From the NCBI GenBank assembly GCA_017540225.1, contig JAFYBM010000064.1, positions 1-33,805 of the forward strand: a DNA stretch of 33,805 nt, in the 5' to 3' direction. Shown here in pieces: positions 24,094 to 31,123 of the stretch. Source of the DNA: Oscillospiraceae bacterium. Lineage in GTDB: Bacteria; Bacillota; Clostridia; Oscillospirales; Ruminococcaceae. The stretch's first letter is position 1; every line of letters starts with the position of its first letter. The translations under genes and the position numbers were made by a program. The notes under the pieces were generated by a model that saw only the letters and a list, made by a program, of their open reading frames with translations, made no database searches and was not told where the DNA came from.

Positions 24094-26505
24094 TTATCCG
24101 ACATCTTCATTGTGTCCCATATCCACGGTCACAATCGTCCATTTGTCAACGACCGTTCCCGGTTCAATGCTTTGCAGCAGAATGCGCGCATCCTCATGCA
24201 GCGAGCCTTTTGCAACATAGTTGAGTCCGGCCTCCGCAAAGAGTGCATTCGCCTCTGTCAGCGTGTGTCCGACCACATACGGAACCGTAGCGGGTGCCGG
24301 ATCGGCCGTTTTTCCGGTATAGATCATGACGGTTCCGCCCTTGGCAACCGCAGAACCGGTGATCGGCATCTGCATATTGACATATTCTCCGCCGCCGACG
24401 ATCTCACAGTTCAGCCCGCAGTCGGAGAGCTTCTTCTGTGCCTCGGCAACGGTATTGTCAATCAGCAGCGGCACCGTGATGTCCATATGCGCTGCTTCTT
24501 CAGCCGTATAAGCAGGATAATATCCGAGATACGGCAGCGCCTTCTCCATAACGTGACGGGAATACGGCACAACAACCGTCGCACCGTAGTAGCTGATGGC
24601 CTTGTTCGGTTCATCCGCCATGATGAGCAGCACGATCTCCGGATCATCCGCCGGTGCAAAGCAGCAGTAGGATGCGACATATTCCTCCATGCCGACCTGC
24701 ACATAGCCCTGCAGCTTCTGGGAAGTACCGGATTTGCCGCCGATCTTGTAGCCCTTGATGTAGGCATTGCTGCCGTTGTTGTTATCGACAACATATTGCA
24801 GTGCCTGCCGCATCAGTGCGGATGTTTCCTCGGAAATAACCTGTCTGCGCACGGTCTTTTCCCGCGAGAGCACCACATTGCCGGACTGATCGACAACCTT
24901 GCTGACAACATAGGGCTGAAGCAGATAACCGCCGTTGACAACAGCCGCATAGCCTGTTACCATTTCAATCGGGGTCAGGGAATTGTTCTGGCCGTAGGAG
25001 CTGGCAGCCAGCTCCATCGGTCCCATATCGCTGAGCTTTGTATAGATCGAGCTGGTTTCGCTCGGCAGGTCAATGCCTGTTTTTTCGGTCAGACCGAACG
25101 CATCGAAATAGTAACTGAATTTTTCCTTGCCGAGCCGCTGGCCGATTTGGATAAACGAAGGGTTACAGGAGTTTTTGAGAATCATCTCAAAGGTTTGTGC
25201 GCCGTGTATGCCGGTGCAGTGAATGGGCGGAACGCCCTGCACAACCGTGATCTCGCCGTTGCAGAAGAAGCTGTCATTATAATAATCGACGAGCTTTTCC
25301 TCAAGGCCGGCCGAAGCGGTATAAACCTTAAAGACAGAGCCGGGGATATATGTCTCCGTCACACATTTATTGCGCCACTGCGTTTCCCGTGCAGCCGCAA
25401 GCGCTTCGTTTTTCTTGGTTTCGCTGCGGATCTGCCTGATCTTTGCCGCCGCAGCGGGGTCATAGATCTCATACGGCGCATTCGCATCGAATCCGCCGAC
25501 TGATGCCATCGCAAGAACGGCACCGGTCTTTGCATTGAGCATAACGCCGCAGGCACGCTTGGCAACCTGAAATTTCTCAACCATCTGCGAGATCTCATCT
25601 TCGAGATAGGTTTGCAGCGTCATGTCAATCGTCATGTAAACATCGTCGCCGTCCTGTGCAGGATAGGTCTTGGAATACCGGTACGGCATATCATTTCCGT
25701 TTGCATCGCGTGCGGTGATATTGCGCCCGTTGATGCCGGAAAGGTATTCATCATAATATTTTTCCGCGCCGTAGAAGCCGCGTCCGTCGGCGTTGGTAAA
25801 GCCGATCACCGATGCCGCAAGCTCATTCTGCGGATAATACCGCTTTGTGTCAGATTCACGGCTGACGGAAGCGAGTGTGATCGGCCGTGCGCTTCCCGGT
25901 ACGGTGATATTGCTGATATATTCAATAATGCGGTCGGCGCGGCTTTTTTCGACCTGCTTTTTGAGAACAACATAATTGCTCTCCTTGTCAAAGGCGTCGC
26001 TGACCGTCTTGACATCCAGCTCCAGAATATCTGCAAGATACTGTGTGAGCTGTTCCCGCACGACCGCCGGATCAACAATATCGGCCTTTGCATCCTCACC
26101 GTTTTCACGCTTTTTCTGTGCGGCATCCTCCAGCTCTTTATTGCGCTTCTCCACGAGCTTCATTTCCTTTTTGAAAAGCCCCGGATCAAGGAAGATCTTG
26201 TATACAGTCGCACTCTGTGCAAGCACGGCACCCTTTGCATCATAGATCGTACCGCGGTTTGCAGGGATCGTAACGGTGCCGAACTGACGGGAATTTGCAA
26301 GATCGGTATATTCGTTATGCTGCATCAGCATAATATGGGCAAGATTACCGATCAGCGCAAAAGCCGAAAGCAGCACAAGGCCCTGAATCACAACAAAGGA
26401 GCGCAGCTTCATGCTGGTTGAGGGGCCTTTCGACTTAAAGCCGCGTTTCCACGTTTGTTTTTTTGAAAATATCAGTTTCGGATGATTTTCCGTTTTTTCC
26501 GGCAA
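24094..26505 (-). CDS. ftsI: Class B penicillin-binding protein with two PASTA domains (FtsI/SpoVD type)
   Basis: This 803-residue transpeptidase crosslinks septal peptidoglycan. A basic tail (1-35) precedes one membrane helix (about 36-60), then a dimerisation domain with ANRGTIYDAKGAVLA (82-96) and a Lys/Glu-rich insert (112-140). The transpeptidase domain has the active serine S390 in PGSVFK, SCN at 446-448 and KSGT at 591-594. Two PASTA domains follow (about 673-733 and 740-800). The start is TTG 26503-26505 after GGGGTGAGA; the next in-frame ATG (M32) would remove the basic tail. SpoVD of B. subtilis has one PASTA domain and PbpB two, so vegetative division is likely. Beta-lactam target. 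Confidence 0.93.
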   Translation of the reverse strand: MPEKTENHPKLIFSKKQTWKRGFKSKGPSTSMKLRSFVVIQGLVLLSAFALIGNLAHIMLMQHNEYTDLANSRQFGTVTIPANRGTIYDAKGAVLAQSATVYKIFLDPGLFKKEMKLVEKRNKELEDAAQKKRENGEDAKADIVDPAVVREQLTQYLADILELDVKTVSDAFDKESNYVVLKKQVEKSRADRIIEYISNITVPGSARPITLASVSRESDTKRYYPQNELAASVIGFTNADGRGFYGAEKYYDEYLSGINGRNITARDANGNDMPYRYSKTYPAQDGDDVYMTIDMTLQTYLEDEISQMVEKFQVAKRACGVMLNAKTGAVLAMASVGGFDANAPYEIYDPAAAAKIRQIRSETKKNEALAAARETQWRNKCVTETYIPGSVFKVYTASAGLEEKLVDYYNDSFFCNGEITVVQGVPPIHCTGIHGAQTFEMILKNSCNPSFIQIGQRLGKEKFSYYFDAFGLTEKTGIDLPSETSSIYTKLSDMGPMELAASSYGQNNSLTPIEMVTGYAAVVNGGYLLQPYVVSKVVDQSGNVVLSREKTVRRQVISEETSALMRQALQYVVDNNNGSNAYIKGYKIGGKSGTSQKLQGYVQVGMEEYVASYCCFAPADDPEIVLLIMADEPNKAISYYGATVVVPYSRHVMEKALPYLGYYPAYTAEEAAHMDITVPLLIDNTVAEAQKKLSDCGLNCEIVGGGEYVNMQMPITGSAVAKGGTVMIYTGKTADPAPATVPYVVGHTLTEANALFAEAGLNYVAKGSLHEDARILLQSIEPGTVVDKWTIVTVDMGHNEDVG

Positions 26506-26731
26506 TTATCTCACCCCAATCATAATCAGTTTGCATGATGCGGGAAGCAATGCGCACTGTTTCCCAGCGAATTACCGCAACAAAGAAAACAGGCGACAGC
26601 AATACTGCTCCCGCCCACATTTGCAGACGAGCCGAGACTGCATTTGCATACCGGCTTTCCGGCAGAGATCCCGCAGCTTTTTATTTCTCTGCGGAGCGCC
26701 CGTCTGTTCTTTTCTTTTGCAGTGCGGAGCG

Positions 26732-26761
26732 CAGCGGCAGAGCTTTTGCCCTCTGCCGCTG
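26732..26761. other. Perfect 11-bp stem-loop in the ftsL-ftsI gap
   Basis: CAGCGGCAGAG (26732-26742) and CTCTGCCGCTG (26751-26761) are exact reverse complements around an 8-base loop. The stem is strong and G+C rich. There is no T-tract on either side, arguing against a simple terminator. Confidence 0.75.
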
Positions 26762-26796
26762 TCAGGATCCGGTATACCTTCTCCCGTGCTGCTCCG

Positions 26797-26817
26797 TTTC
26801 TTTTGTTCTACACATTT
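26797..26817. repeat. 21-bp element, copy B (shared with the mraZ leader)
   Basis: The plus strand at 26797-26817 matches 29497-29517 at 20 of 21 bases (core TTTCTTTTGTTCT then CACATTT). Similarity extends left through GCTGCT, with a GGTATACC palindrome 19 bp before it where copy A has GGTACC. Both copies lie in long non-coding leaders of the minus-strand cluster. Confidence 0.7.
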
Positions 26818-26909
26818 GTGATCCGATCCCATTCCTTCCGGCTTTTTGCCGGTATTCTCTCTGTATAGACTTTCGGAATGCTCCCGTTGTGTCACAATTT
26901 ATATCTATG

Positions 26910-27782
26910 TTACTGACCGCGCAAAAATTCCCAGATGCCGACAAGATAATCATTGACCGTAACGAAGAAGTTGTCCTCCGGTTCGGAGATCTCGACCTCA
27001 TCCTCCGTTTGCAGCGCAATATATTCAATCTGCGACTGCGTCAGCGGCTTCAGCCCGAGTGTACCTTCTGCATAGTCTTTGATATTCTTGACTGTCAGCT
27101 CTCCCTCCATTTCCGATTTCATGCTGATCTTTCTTGCCACAAGATCATCATATTCGGACTGGAGCTTTGCGATTTCAGTATAGACCTCATTTGTCTGCAC
27201 ACGGCCGTAGATCACCGTTCCGATCAGAAGACCGGTCAGGATCCCGACCGTTACGGCACCGCCGGATGAAATCCGGCCCTGCCGTGCAGATGCCGCCGCG
27301 CCGTAGCGTCCGGCAGCCGATGCACGTTTGCTGCTCTTTTGCTTTGTTTTTTTGTTTGCACTTATCTGATCTTTTTCTGTCTTCGGCTTCTCCGGCGGAA
27401 GCGCAATGTCGATCTCCGGCTCCTGCGTGAAATCAGGTGCCTTGCGGCGCGGCTCCCTATCGGGTTCCGGTTTCTTCGGCTGCGGCGGATCGGCCTGCTG
27501 TGCCTTACCCTTCGCCGCTTCGCTGCGGTTCTGCGCAGAGCGTTTTCCGCGCTCCTGCCGTTCATCACGGATACGCGCCTTTTCGATTTCGCGGCGCTCC
27601 GCATCAGTCAGTTTCCCTTCGGAGGAACGCTGCTTTTTCTTTTTTTTGCGTGCTTTCGCAGCCTTGCTCATTGCGAGGTTCCGCAGGGTTTGCAGTCTGC
27701 GCGCCTCGGATTCGAGATGATCCTCACGCTGTGCTGCGAATTCTGCGTAATCCGCAAATTCCGACCAGTATTCTTCTGTCAC
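26910..27782 (-). CDS. ftsL: FtsL-like division protein with a long charged cytoplasmic tail
   Basis: This 290-residue protein has a long, highly charged N-terminal part (about 1-170; KKKKKQRSS, then many Glu/Arg/Pro), one membrane helix (about 175-193, TVGILTGLLIGTVIYG), and a 100-residue outer part starting with coiled coil (EIAKLQSEYDDLVARKISMK). This matches FtsL topology, and the gene sits in the FtsL place between rsmH and ftsI; typical FtsL is only 100-130 residues. FtsL with DivIB/FtsQ activates the FtsW-FtsI pair. Two GTG starts exist: at 27791 the Shine-Dalgarno would overlap the codon, so I prefer 27782, five bases after GGGAGGTGA. Confidence 0.8.
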   Translation of the reverse strand: MTEEYWSEFADYAEFAAQREDHLESEARRLQTLRNLAMSKAAKARKKKKKQRSSEGKLTDAERREIEKARIRDERQERGKRSAQNRSEAAKGKAQQADPPQPKKPEPDREPRRKAPDFTQEPEIDIALPPEKPKTEKDQISANKKTKQKSSKRASAAGRYGAAASARQGRISSGGAVTVGILTGLLIGTVIYGRVQTNEVYTEIAKLQSEYDDLVARKISMKSEMEGELTVKNIKDYAEGTLGLKPLTQSQIEYIALQTEDEVEISEPEDNFFVTVNDYLVGIWEFLRGQ

Positions 27783-27818
27783 CGAGGTCACCTCCCAAAA
27801 GGTACTGCGTGTCGTTCC

Positions 27819-27853
27819 GGCCGGCCGGCTTTTTTATTTTTATACGGCCGGCC
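27819..27853. other. Very GC-rich 9-bp hairpin with an A/T loop between rsmH and ftsL
   Basis: GGCCGGCCG (27819-27827) pairs with CGGCCGGCC (27845-27853), enclosing a 17-base A/T loop. The arms themselves contain the palindrome GGCCGGCC. On the minus strand the A-rich loop lies inside, so no T-tail follows; probably an mRNA processing or stability structure in the 129-bp gap. Confidence 0.6.
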
Positions 27854-27911
27854 GCAGCGACAAAGGTCACACTCGTTGTGTTGTTTTCTTTCCTTTGTGT
27901 GGGCAATGCGA

Positions 27912-28841
27912 TTATAATTTTTCTATGGCACGCAGCTTTGCGCTGCGGCTTCGCGGATTTTGTTCCAGCTCCCCTGCGGAGGCTGTCAGCGGTTTGCGGT
28001 GAACAAGCCTTCCCTCCGGCTTGCGTCCGCAGACACAGACCGGAAATTCCGGCGGACAGGTACATCCCGTACACCGCTTGGCAAATGCCTGCTTGACGAT
28101 TCTGTCTTCCAGACTGTGAAACGTCAGGATCACAAGTCTGCCGCCGGGTTTCAGCGCATCAAACGCCGCATCCAGCGCAACTGTCAGGCAGTTCAGTTCA
28201 TCGTTGACCGCAATACGGATCGCCTGAAAGGTTTTTTTGCAGGGATTTTTCTCCCGCCGCACCTTTGCCGGCACCGCCTTTTTGATTATATCGGCAAGCT
28301 CCGTTGTTGTCATGACGGGCTTGTCCGCTCTCGCTGCAATGATCTGTGCAGCGATCTGTCTTGCATATTTTTCTTCGCCGTAGCGGAAAATGATCTCGCT
28401 CAGTTCCTGCTCGGAGAGCGTATTCACCAGATCGGCCGCCGTGCGGCCGGTCTGTGACATCCGCATATCGAGCGGTGCATCCTGATGATAGGAAAAGCCT
28501 CTTGCGCCTTCATCCAGTTCATGGCTGCTCACGCCGAGATCAAGCAGAATACCGTCCGCTTTCATGTTGTGTGCCGCCAGAACATTTCCCAGCTCCGTGA
28601 AATTCGCGTGTACCATCTCTGCGGGCAGACCCTTGAGCCGCGCCCCCGCCTCTGCGATTGCATCCGGATCCTGATCCATTGCAAACAGCCGTCCGCCGTT
28701 TGTCAGTTGTTCAGCAATCGCAAACGAGTGACCGCCGCCGCCGGCCGTGCCGTCGAGATAGATCCCGTCAGGCTTCACGGCAAGATCGGATAGCACCTCC
28801 GCCAGCATCACAGGCACATGATAAACTTTGTTGTCGATCAT
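27912..28841 (-). CDS. rsmH: 16S rRNA (cytosine1402-N4)-methyltransferase RsmH
   Basis: This 309-residue SAM-dependent enzyme methylates C1402 of 16S rRNA. It begins YHVPVMLAEVL, followed by the SAM loop YLDGTAGGGGHSFAI, MDQDPDA, GILLDLGVSSHELDEGARGF, LDMRM, FQAIRIAVNDEL and TFHSLEDRIVKQAF, all diagnostic. A Cys-rich strip near the end (CTGCTCPPEFPVCVCGRKP) is common in Firmicute RsmH and could bind metal. ATG at 28841 follows AGGGGAT closely; the gene starts 15 bp after mraZ. Confidence 0.98.
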   Translation of the reverse strand: MIDNKVYHVPVMLAEVLSDLAVKPDGIYLDGTAGGGGHSFAIAEQLTNGGRLFAMDQDPDAIAEAGARLKGLPAEMVHANFTELGNVLAAHNMKADGILLDLGVSSHELDEGARGFSYHQDAPLDMRMSQTGRTAADLVNTLSEQELSEIIFRYGEEKYARQIAAQIIAARADKPVMTTTELADIIKKAVPAKVRREKNPCKKTFQAIRIAVNDELNCLTVALDAAFDALKPGGRLVILTFHSLEDRIVKQAFAKRCTGCTCPPEFPVCVCGRKPEGRLVHRKPLTASAGELEQNPRSRSAKLRAIEKL

Positions 28842-28856
28842 ATCCCCTGCCTCATG

Positions 28857-29357
28857 TCAGGATTCCGATTCACGCTTTGCGCGCTTGGATTCCTCGAGCT
28901 TTTCGCGTCTGCGGGCCCGAGCCTCCGCCCGTGCCGCAAGATGCTTTTCAAGCGTCTCCTCATCCCAGAGCTCCGCATAGCTTCCGACGCCGACGACCGC
29001 CACGCGGGTTTTCAGCCCCGCATACTTCATCAGCTCATCGCCGAGTGTAATACGGCCGTTTTTGTCGGGAGAAACCTTTTGTGTCATGGCACCGAACATT
29101 CTGCGGACATCCTCGACCTCATCCTCGATAATGTCCGGATCCTCATCCGCAAACTGCTCTCTGACGGCCGCTGCCAGGCGCTCCAGCTCTGCATTGTAAT
29201 CCTCCTGCGAACGAACGACAAGATAATGGCGCTCGAAACGGTCGGGGGATACAAAGAGCCAGTCGCCGATGACAGCGCGGAAACCCGCCGGAAAGCTGAT
29301 ACGGTTGCGGCCGTCCATCAGAACAGTCTGACGTCCTGACATCGTACCCTGTTCCAT
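28857..29357 (-). CDS. mraZ: Transcriptional regulator MraZ
   Basis: This 166-residue protein is the first gene of the division cluster. It has two SpoVT/AbrB-like repeats: SGRQTVLMDGRNRISFPAGF near the start and MTQKVSPDKNGRITLGDELM near residue 98. MraZ of E. coli represses the cluster by binding repeated sites near its own promoter. This one is diverged (the usual 'DxKGR' is DGRNR) and carries a basic, helical C-terminal tail. The start is ATG 29357 with GGGAGG 8 bp ahead; the longer frame to a TTG at 29378 is rejected. The leader is about 270 nt long. Confidence 0.9.
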   Translation of the reverse strand: MEQGTMSGRQTVLMDGRNRISFPAGFRAVIGDWLFVSPDRFERHYLVVRSQEDYNAELERLAAAVREQFADEDPDIIEDEVEDVRRMFGAMTQKVSPDKNGRITLGDELMKYAGLKTRVAVVGVGSYAELWDEETLEKHLAARAEARARRREKLEESKRAKRESES

Positions 29358-29409
29358 AGACGGCGCCTCCCTCCGCAAAGCGGCGGGAGATCCCGAAAAA
29401 CCGCCGGAG

Positions 29410-29452
29410 AATACAAAGCCGCCTGATTATCCTCAGGCGCTGACTTTGTATT
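29410..29452 (-). other. Strong long hairpin in the mraZ leader
   Basis: Outer arms AATACAAAG (29410-29418) and CTTTGTATT (29444-29452) enclose inner arms CGCCTGA (29420-29426) and TCAGGCG (29433-29439), with a small internal bulge and a 6-base loop. On the minus strand the run CTCCGGCGGTTTTT follows, so the T-rich stretch comes about 9 bases late for a standard terminator. It could act as an attenuator. Confidence 0.75.
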
Positions 29453-29496
29453 GCGAAAGACGGTTCAGCGGGTGGTACCAATCATCCTGCTGCTTC

Positions 29497-29517
29497 TTTC
29501 TTTTGTTCTGCACATTT
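29497..29517. repeat. 21-bp element, copy A (mraZ leader)
   Basis: This matches 26797-26817 at 20 of 21 bases and lies about 140 bp ahead of the mraZ start. Flanking similarity includes CTGCTGCT to its left and a GGTACC palindrome at 29474-29479. Confidence 0.7.
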
Positions 29518-29633
29518 TTTGTTTTTCTGTATCTGTTTTTGCGTTTTGGGATGTCGAAGGCAAGCTCTAGCTCCCATTTGGTATAAACCAGATGGAAAAC
29601 TTATGGGATAAGCTCCCTTTGACTCCCAAGCAT

Positions 29634-29662
29634 ATTATAAATCATTTTCCGCTGAAAGTCAA
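29634..29662 (-). promoter_or_regulatory. Promoter of the mraZ-division cluster
   Basis: The minus strand carries TTGACT (29662-29657), a 17-bp spacer and a perfect TATAAT (29639-29634). Transcription should start near 29627. It is the only clear vegetative promoter for mraZ-rsmH-ftsL and probably the genes beyond. Confidence 0.9.
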
Positions 29663-30288
29663 GCATTTTTTTCTGCGATTCTGCGCAAATTCCGGCTTCA
29701 GCGGCGATCTTTTGCGCATCAAACACTTGTTTTGTTGCATTTTCTGCACATCATCTTTTTTTCGCAGATACGAAGAAAACATCGCTTTGTCGCGCTGAAA
29801 TCGCAAATCGGACAGCGGATGCCTCTCCGATTGTGCAGAGATGCGCAAAATGCCCGTGGCGCCTGAAAAAACAGCCTGTTTTTTCACTTTTTAGGTGCAA
29901 AATTGCTCCGCTTTTTCAATATTTTTCTGGTTAAAATGACGGTTTTTTCATTTACCATATCGTGTGTATTTTCTGCGCGGAAAACACAATATCTAGTAGC
30001 ACTTTTCGGAACATCCGGCTGTTATCCCAGATATTCGGGCTGTGCGCTCCGTTTTTGGGTTCATTACACATTTTGCCCCGCAAAACAAGGTTTCGGAGCC
30101 TGAAAGCTGCTTTTGCGCACTTTTGGGCAGCAAATGGGAGAACGATCCGCCGTTTTTTCTCATAAATTTTTCTGCCCGACGGAAAAACAGCTCCATTTTC
30201 CGGCTTTCGGGCAGCGATGGGCAAACGGGTATTCTATGCTCCGTTCGGCCGCAAAATGCCGGTTTTCAGACTTTTTTTCCGTTTCCTC
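29663..30288. other. About 625-bp divergent non-coding region between the mraZ and pyrH promoters
   Basis: No gene family is recognised on either strand; short open frames look random. The sequence is richer in T-runs than the flanking genes. Visible structure includes TTTTGCGCATC (29710-29720) against GATGCGCAAAA (29840-29850), TTCAGCG/CGCTGAA (29697-29703 and 29793-29799), the palindrome at 29864-29886, and a partial hairpin around GCGCG near 29977. A small RNA gene in 29690-29860 is possible but unproven. Confidence 0.55.
29864..29886. terminator. Perfect palindrome, possible terminator on either strand
   Basis: TGAAAAAACAG (29864-29874) and CTGTTTTTTCA (29876-29886) are exact reverse complements around a single C. 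The arms end in T-runs, and on the plus strand CTTTTT follows. It could end a small RNA made from 29690-29860. The stem is A/T-rich and with a one-base centre the real loop must open a few pairs, so it may be weak. Confidence 0.4.
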
Positions 30289-30317
30289 TTTACAATCCGG
30301 TGAAAATCGTGTATAAT
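30289..30317 (+). promoter_or_regulatory. pyrH promoter
   Basis: TTTACA (30289-30294), 17-bp spacer, TATAAT (30312-30317) form a near-consensus SigA-type promoter, 33 bp upstream of the pyrH ATG. It likely drives pyrH-frr-uppS-cdsA-dxr. Confidence 0.88.
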
Positions 30318-30350
30318 AGTGTTATATATCTTGAAATCGGAGGTTGTCCA

Positions 30351-31061
30351 ATGGAACTGAAATATAAGCGTATCCTTCTGAAGCTCAGCGGTGAAGCGCT
30401 CGCCGGCGACAAAAAGACCGGCCTCGATTACAATGTCATTACTCCGATCTGCCGCGCAGTCAAGCGCTGTGCCGATGCCGGCGCACAGATCGGCATTGTG
30501 GTCGGCGGCGGAAACTTCTGGCGCGGACGCTCCTCCGGTGCGATGGACCGCACCAGAGCAGACCACATCGGAATGCTTGCAACTGCCATGAACGCCCTCG
30601 CCCTTGCAGATGCACTGGAGCACCTCGGTGCAGAGGTTCGCGTTCAGACCGCACTCAGCATGACCAATGTTGCGGAACCATATATCCGCAGCCGTGCAAT
30701 CCGCCACTTTGAAAAGGGACGCATCGTCATCTTCGGCTGCGGCACCGGCAACCCGTTCTTCTCGACCGATACTGCCGCTGCACTCCGCGCTGCGGAGATC
30801 GAAGCCGACATCCTCATGAAGGCTACGATGGTTGACGGCGTATATGACAAGGATCCGAACAAGTATCCCGATGCAAAGAAATATGAAACCATGACCTTCA
30901 CGCAGGTCGTCAACAATCAGCTCGGCGTCATGGACTCTACCGCTGCCGCCATGTGCCGCGACAACGGTATGACAATGCTGGTCTTTGACCTGAGCCGTCC
31001 GGATAATATCTATGATGCCTGCACCGGCAAACAGCTCGGTACGCTGATCCTGCCGGAATAA
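30351..31061 (+). CDS. pyrH: UMP kinase
   Basis: This 236-residue bacterial UMP kinase converts UMP to UDP. It begins YKRILLKLSGEALAG, then IGIVVGGGNFWRGRS, DRTRADHIGMLATAMNALAL, GTGNPFFSTDTAAALRA and a C-terminal VDGVYDKDPNKYPDAKKYET, all strongly conserved in PyrH. The frame stays open upstream to 30042, but the ATG at 30351 with GGAGG 7 bp ahead gives the family's length. The pyrH-frr order is nearly universal; here tsf and rpsB, which usually precede, are missing and the gene has its own promoter. Confidence 0.98.
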   Translation: MELKYKRILLKLSGEALAGDKKTGLDYNVITPICRAVKRCADAGAQIGIVVGGGNFWRGRSSGAMDRTRADHIGMLATAMNALALADALEHLGAEVRVQTALSMTNVAEPYIRSRAIRHFEKGRIVIFGCGTGNPFFSTDTAAALRAAEIEADILMKATMVDGVYDKDPNKYPDAKKYETMTFTQVVNNQLGVMDSTAAAMCRDNGMTMLVFDLSRPDNIYDACTGKQLGTLILPE

Positions 31062-31123
31062 AAACTGTCTCTGCACCATACTATTATATGGTATTATTAT
31101 TTTTGTTAAGGAGATGAATCCAA

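Larger units (their letters stand above)
26506..26909 (-). other. 404-bp non-coding gap between ftsL and ftsI with hairpins
   Basis: No convincing gene is found, unusual inside a division cluster. The minus-strand RNA would carry CCGGC/GCCGG near 26845, a perfect 11-bp hairpin (CAGCGGCAGAG/CTCTGCCGCTG, 26732-26761) without a T-tail, and a 21-bp element at 26797-26817 shared with the mraZ leader. A short hydrophobic open frame (26435-26620, start MWAGAVLLSPVFFVAVIRW) overlaps the ftsI start in another frame but lacks a ribosome-binding site. Candidate roles are a leader for ftsI or a processing site. Confidence 0.6.
29358..29627 (-). promoter_or_regulatory. Long structured 5' leader of mraZ
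   Basis: From the promoter to the mraZ ATG the RNA has about 270 nt without an ORF. It contains the 21-bp shared element (29497-29517), a 7-bp stem CAGCAGG/CCCGCTG around GGTACC (29466-29492), a long hairpin (29410-29452), and two mutually exclusive small hairpins next to the ribosome-binding site (29381-29406 and 29373-29383). No MraZ-box repeat (TGGGN) cluster is clear. The layout suggests attenuation or control of ribosome access. Confidence 0.6.

Noticed and set aside
22557-25503. Long plus-strand open frames (460 and 592 codons) opposite murE and ftsI
   Set aside because: Same reason: mirror frames of conserved genes with no domain signal or ribosome-binding site.
29466-29492. A T-box-like core (GGGTGGTACC on the plus strand) in the mraZ leader
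   Set aside because: The core is on the opposite strand to mraZ, contains a palindrome (GGTACC) that inflates the match, and no stem I, specifier loop or terminator/antiterminator pair or aminoacyl-tRNA or amino-acid gene follows.
29663-30288. RNase P RNA, tmRNA, SRP RNA or tRNA gene in the divergent region
   Set aside because: None of the conserved cores of these RNAs (for example GAGGAAAGTCC of RNase P RNA or the tRNA GTTCGA arm) was seen.
30042-30350. Longer pyrH start or a fused upstream domain
   Set aside because: The pyrH promoter lies inside this stretch (30289-30317), and the family length fits the ATG at 30351.
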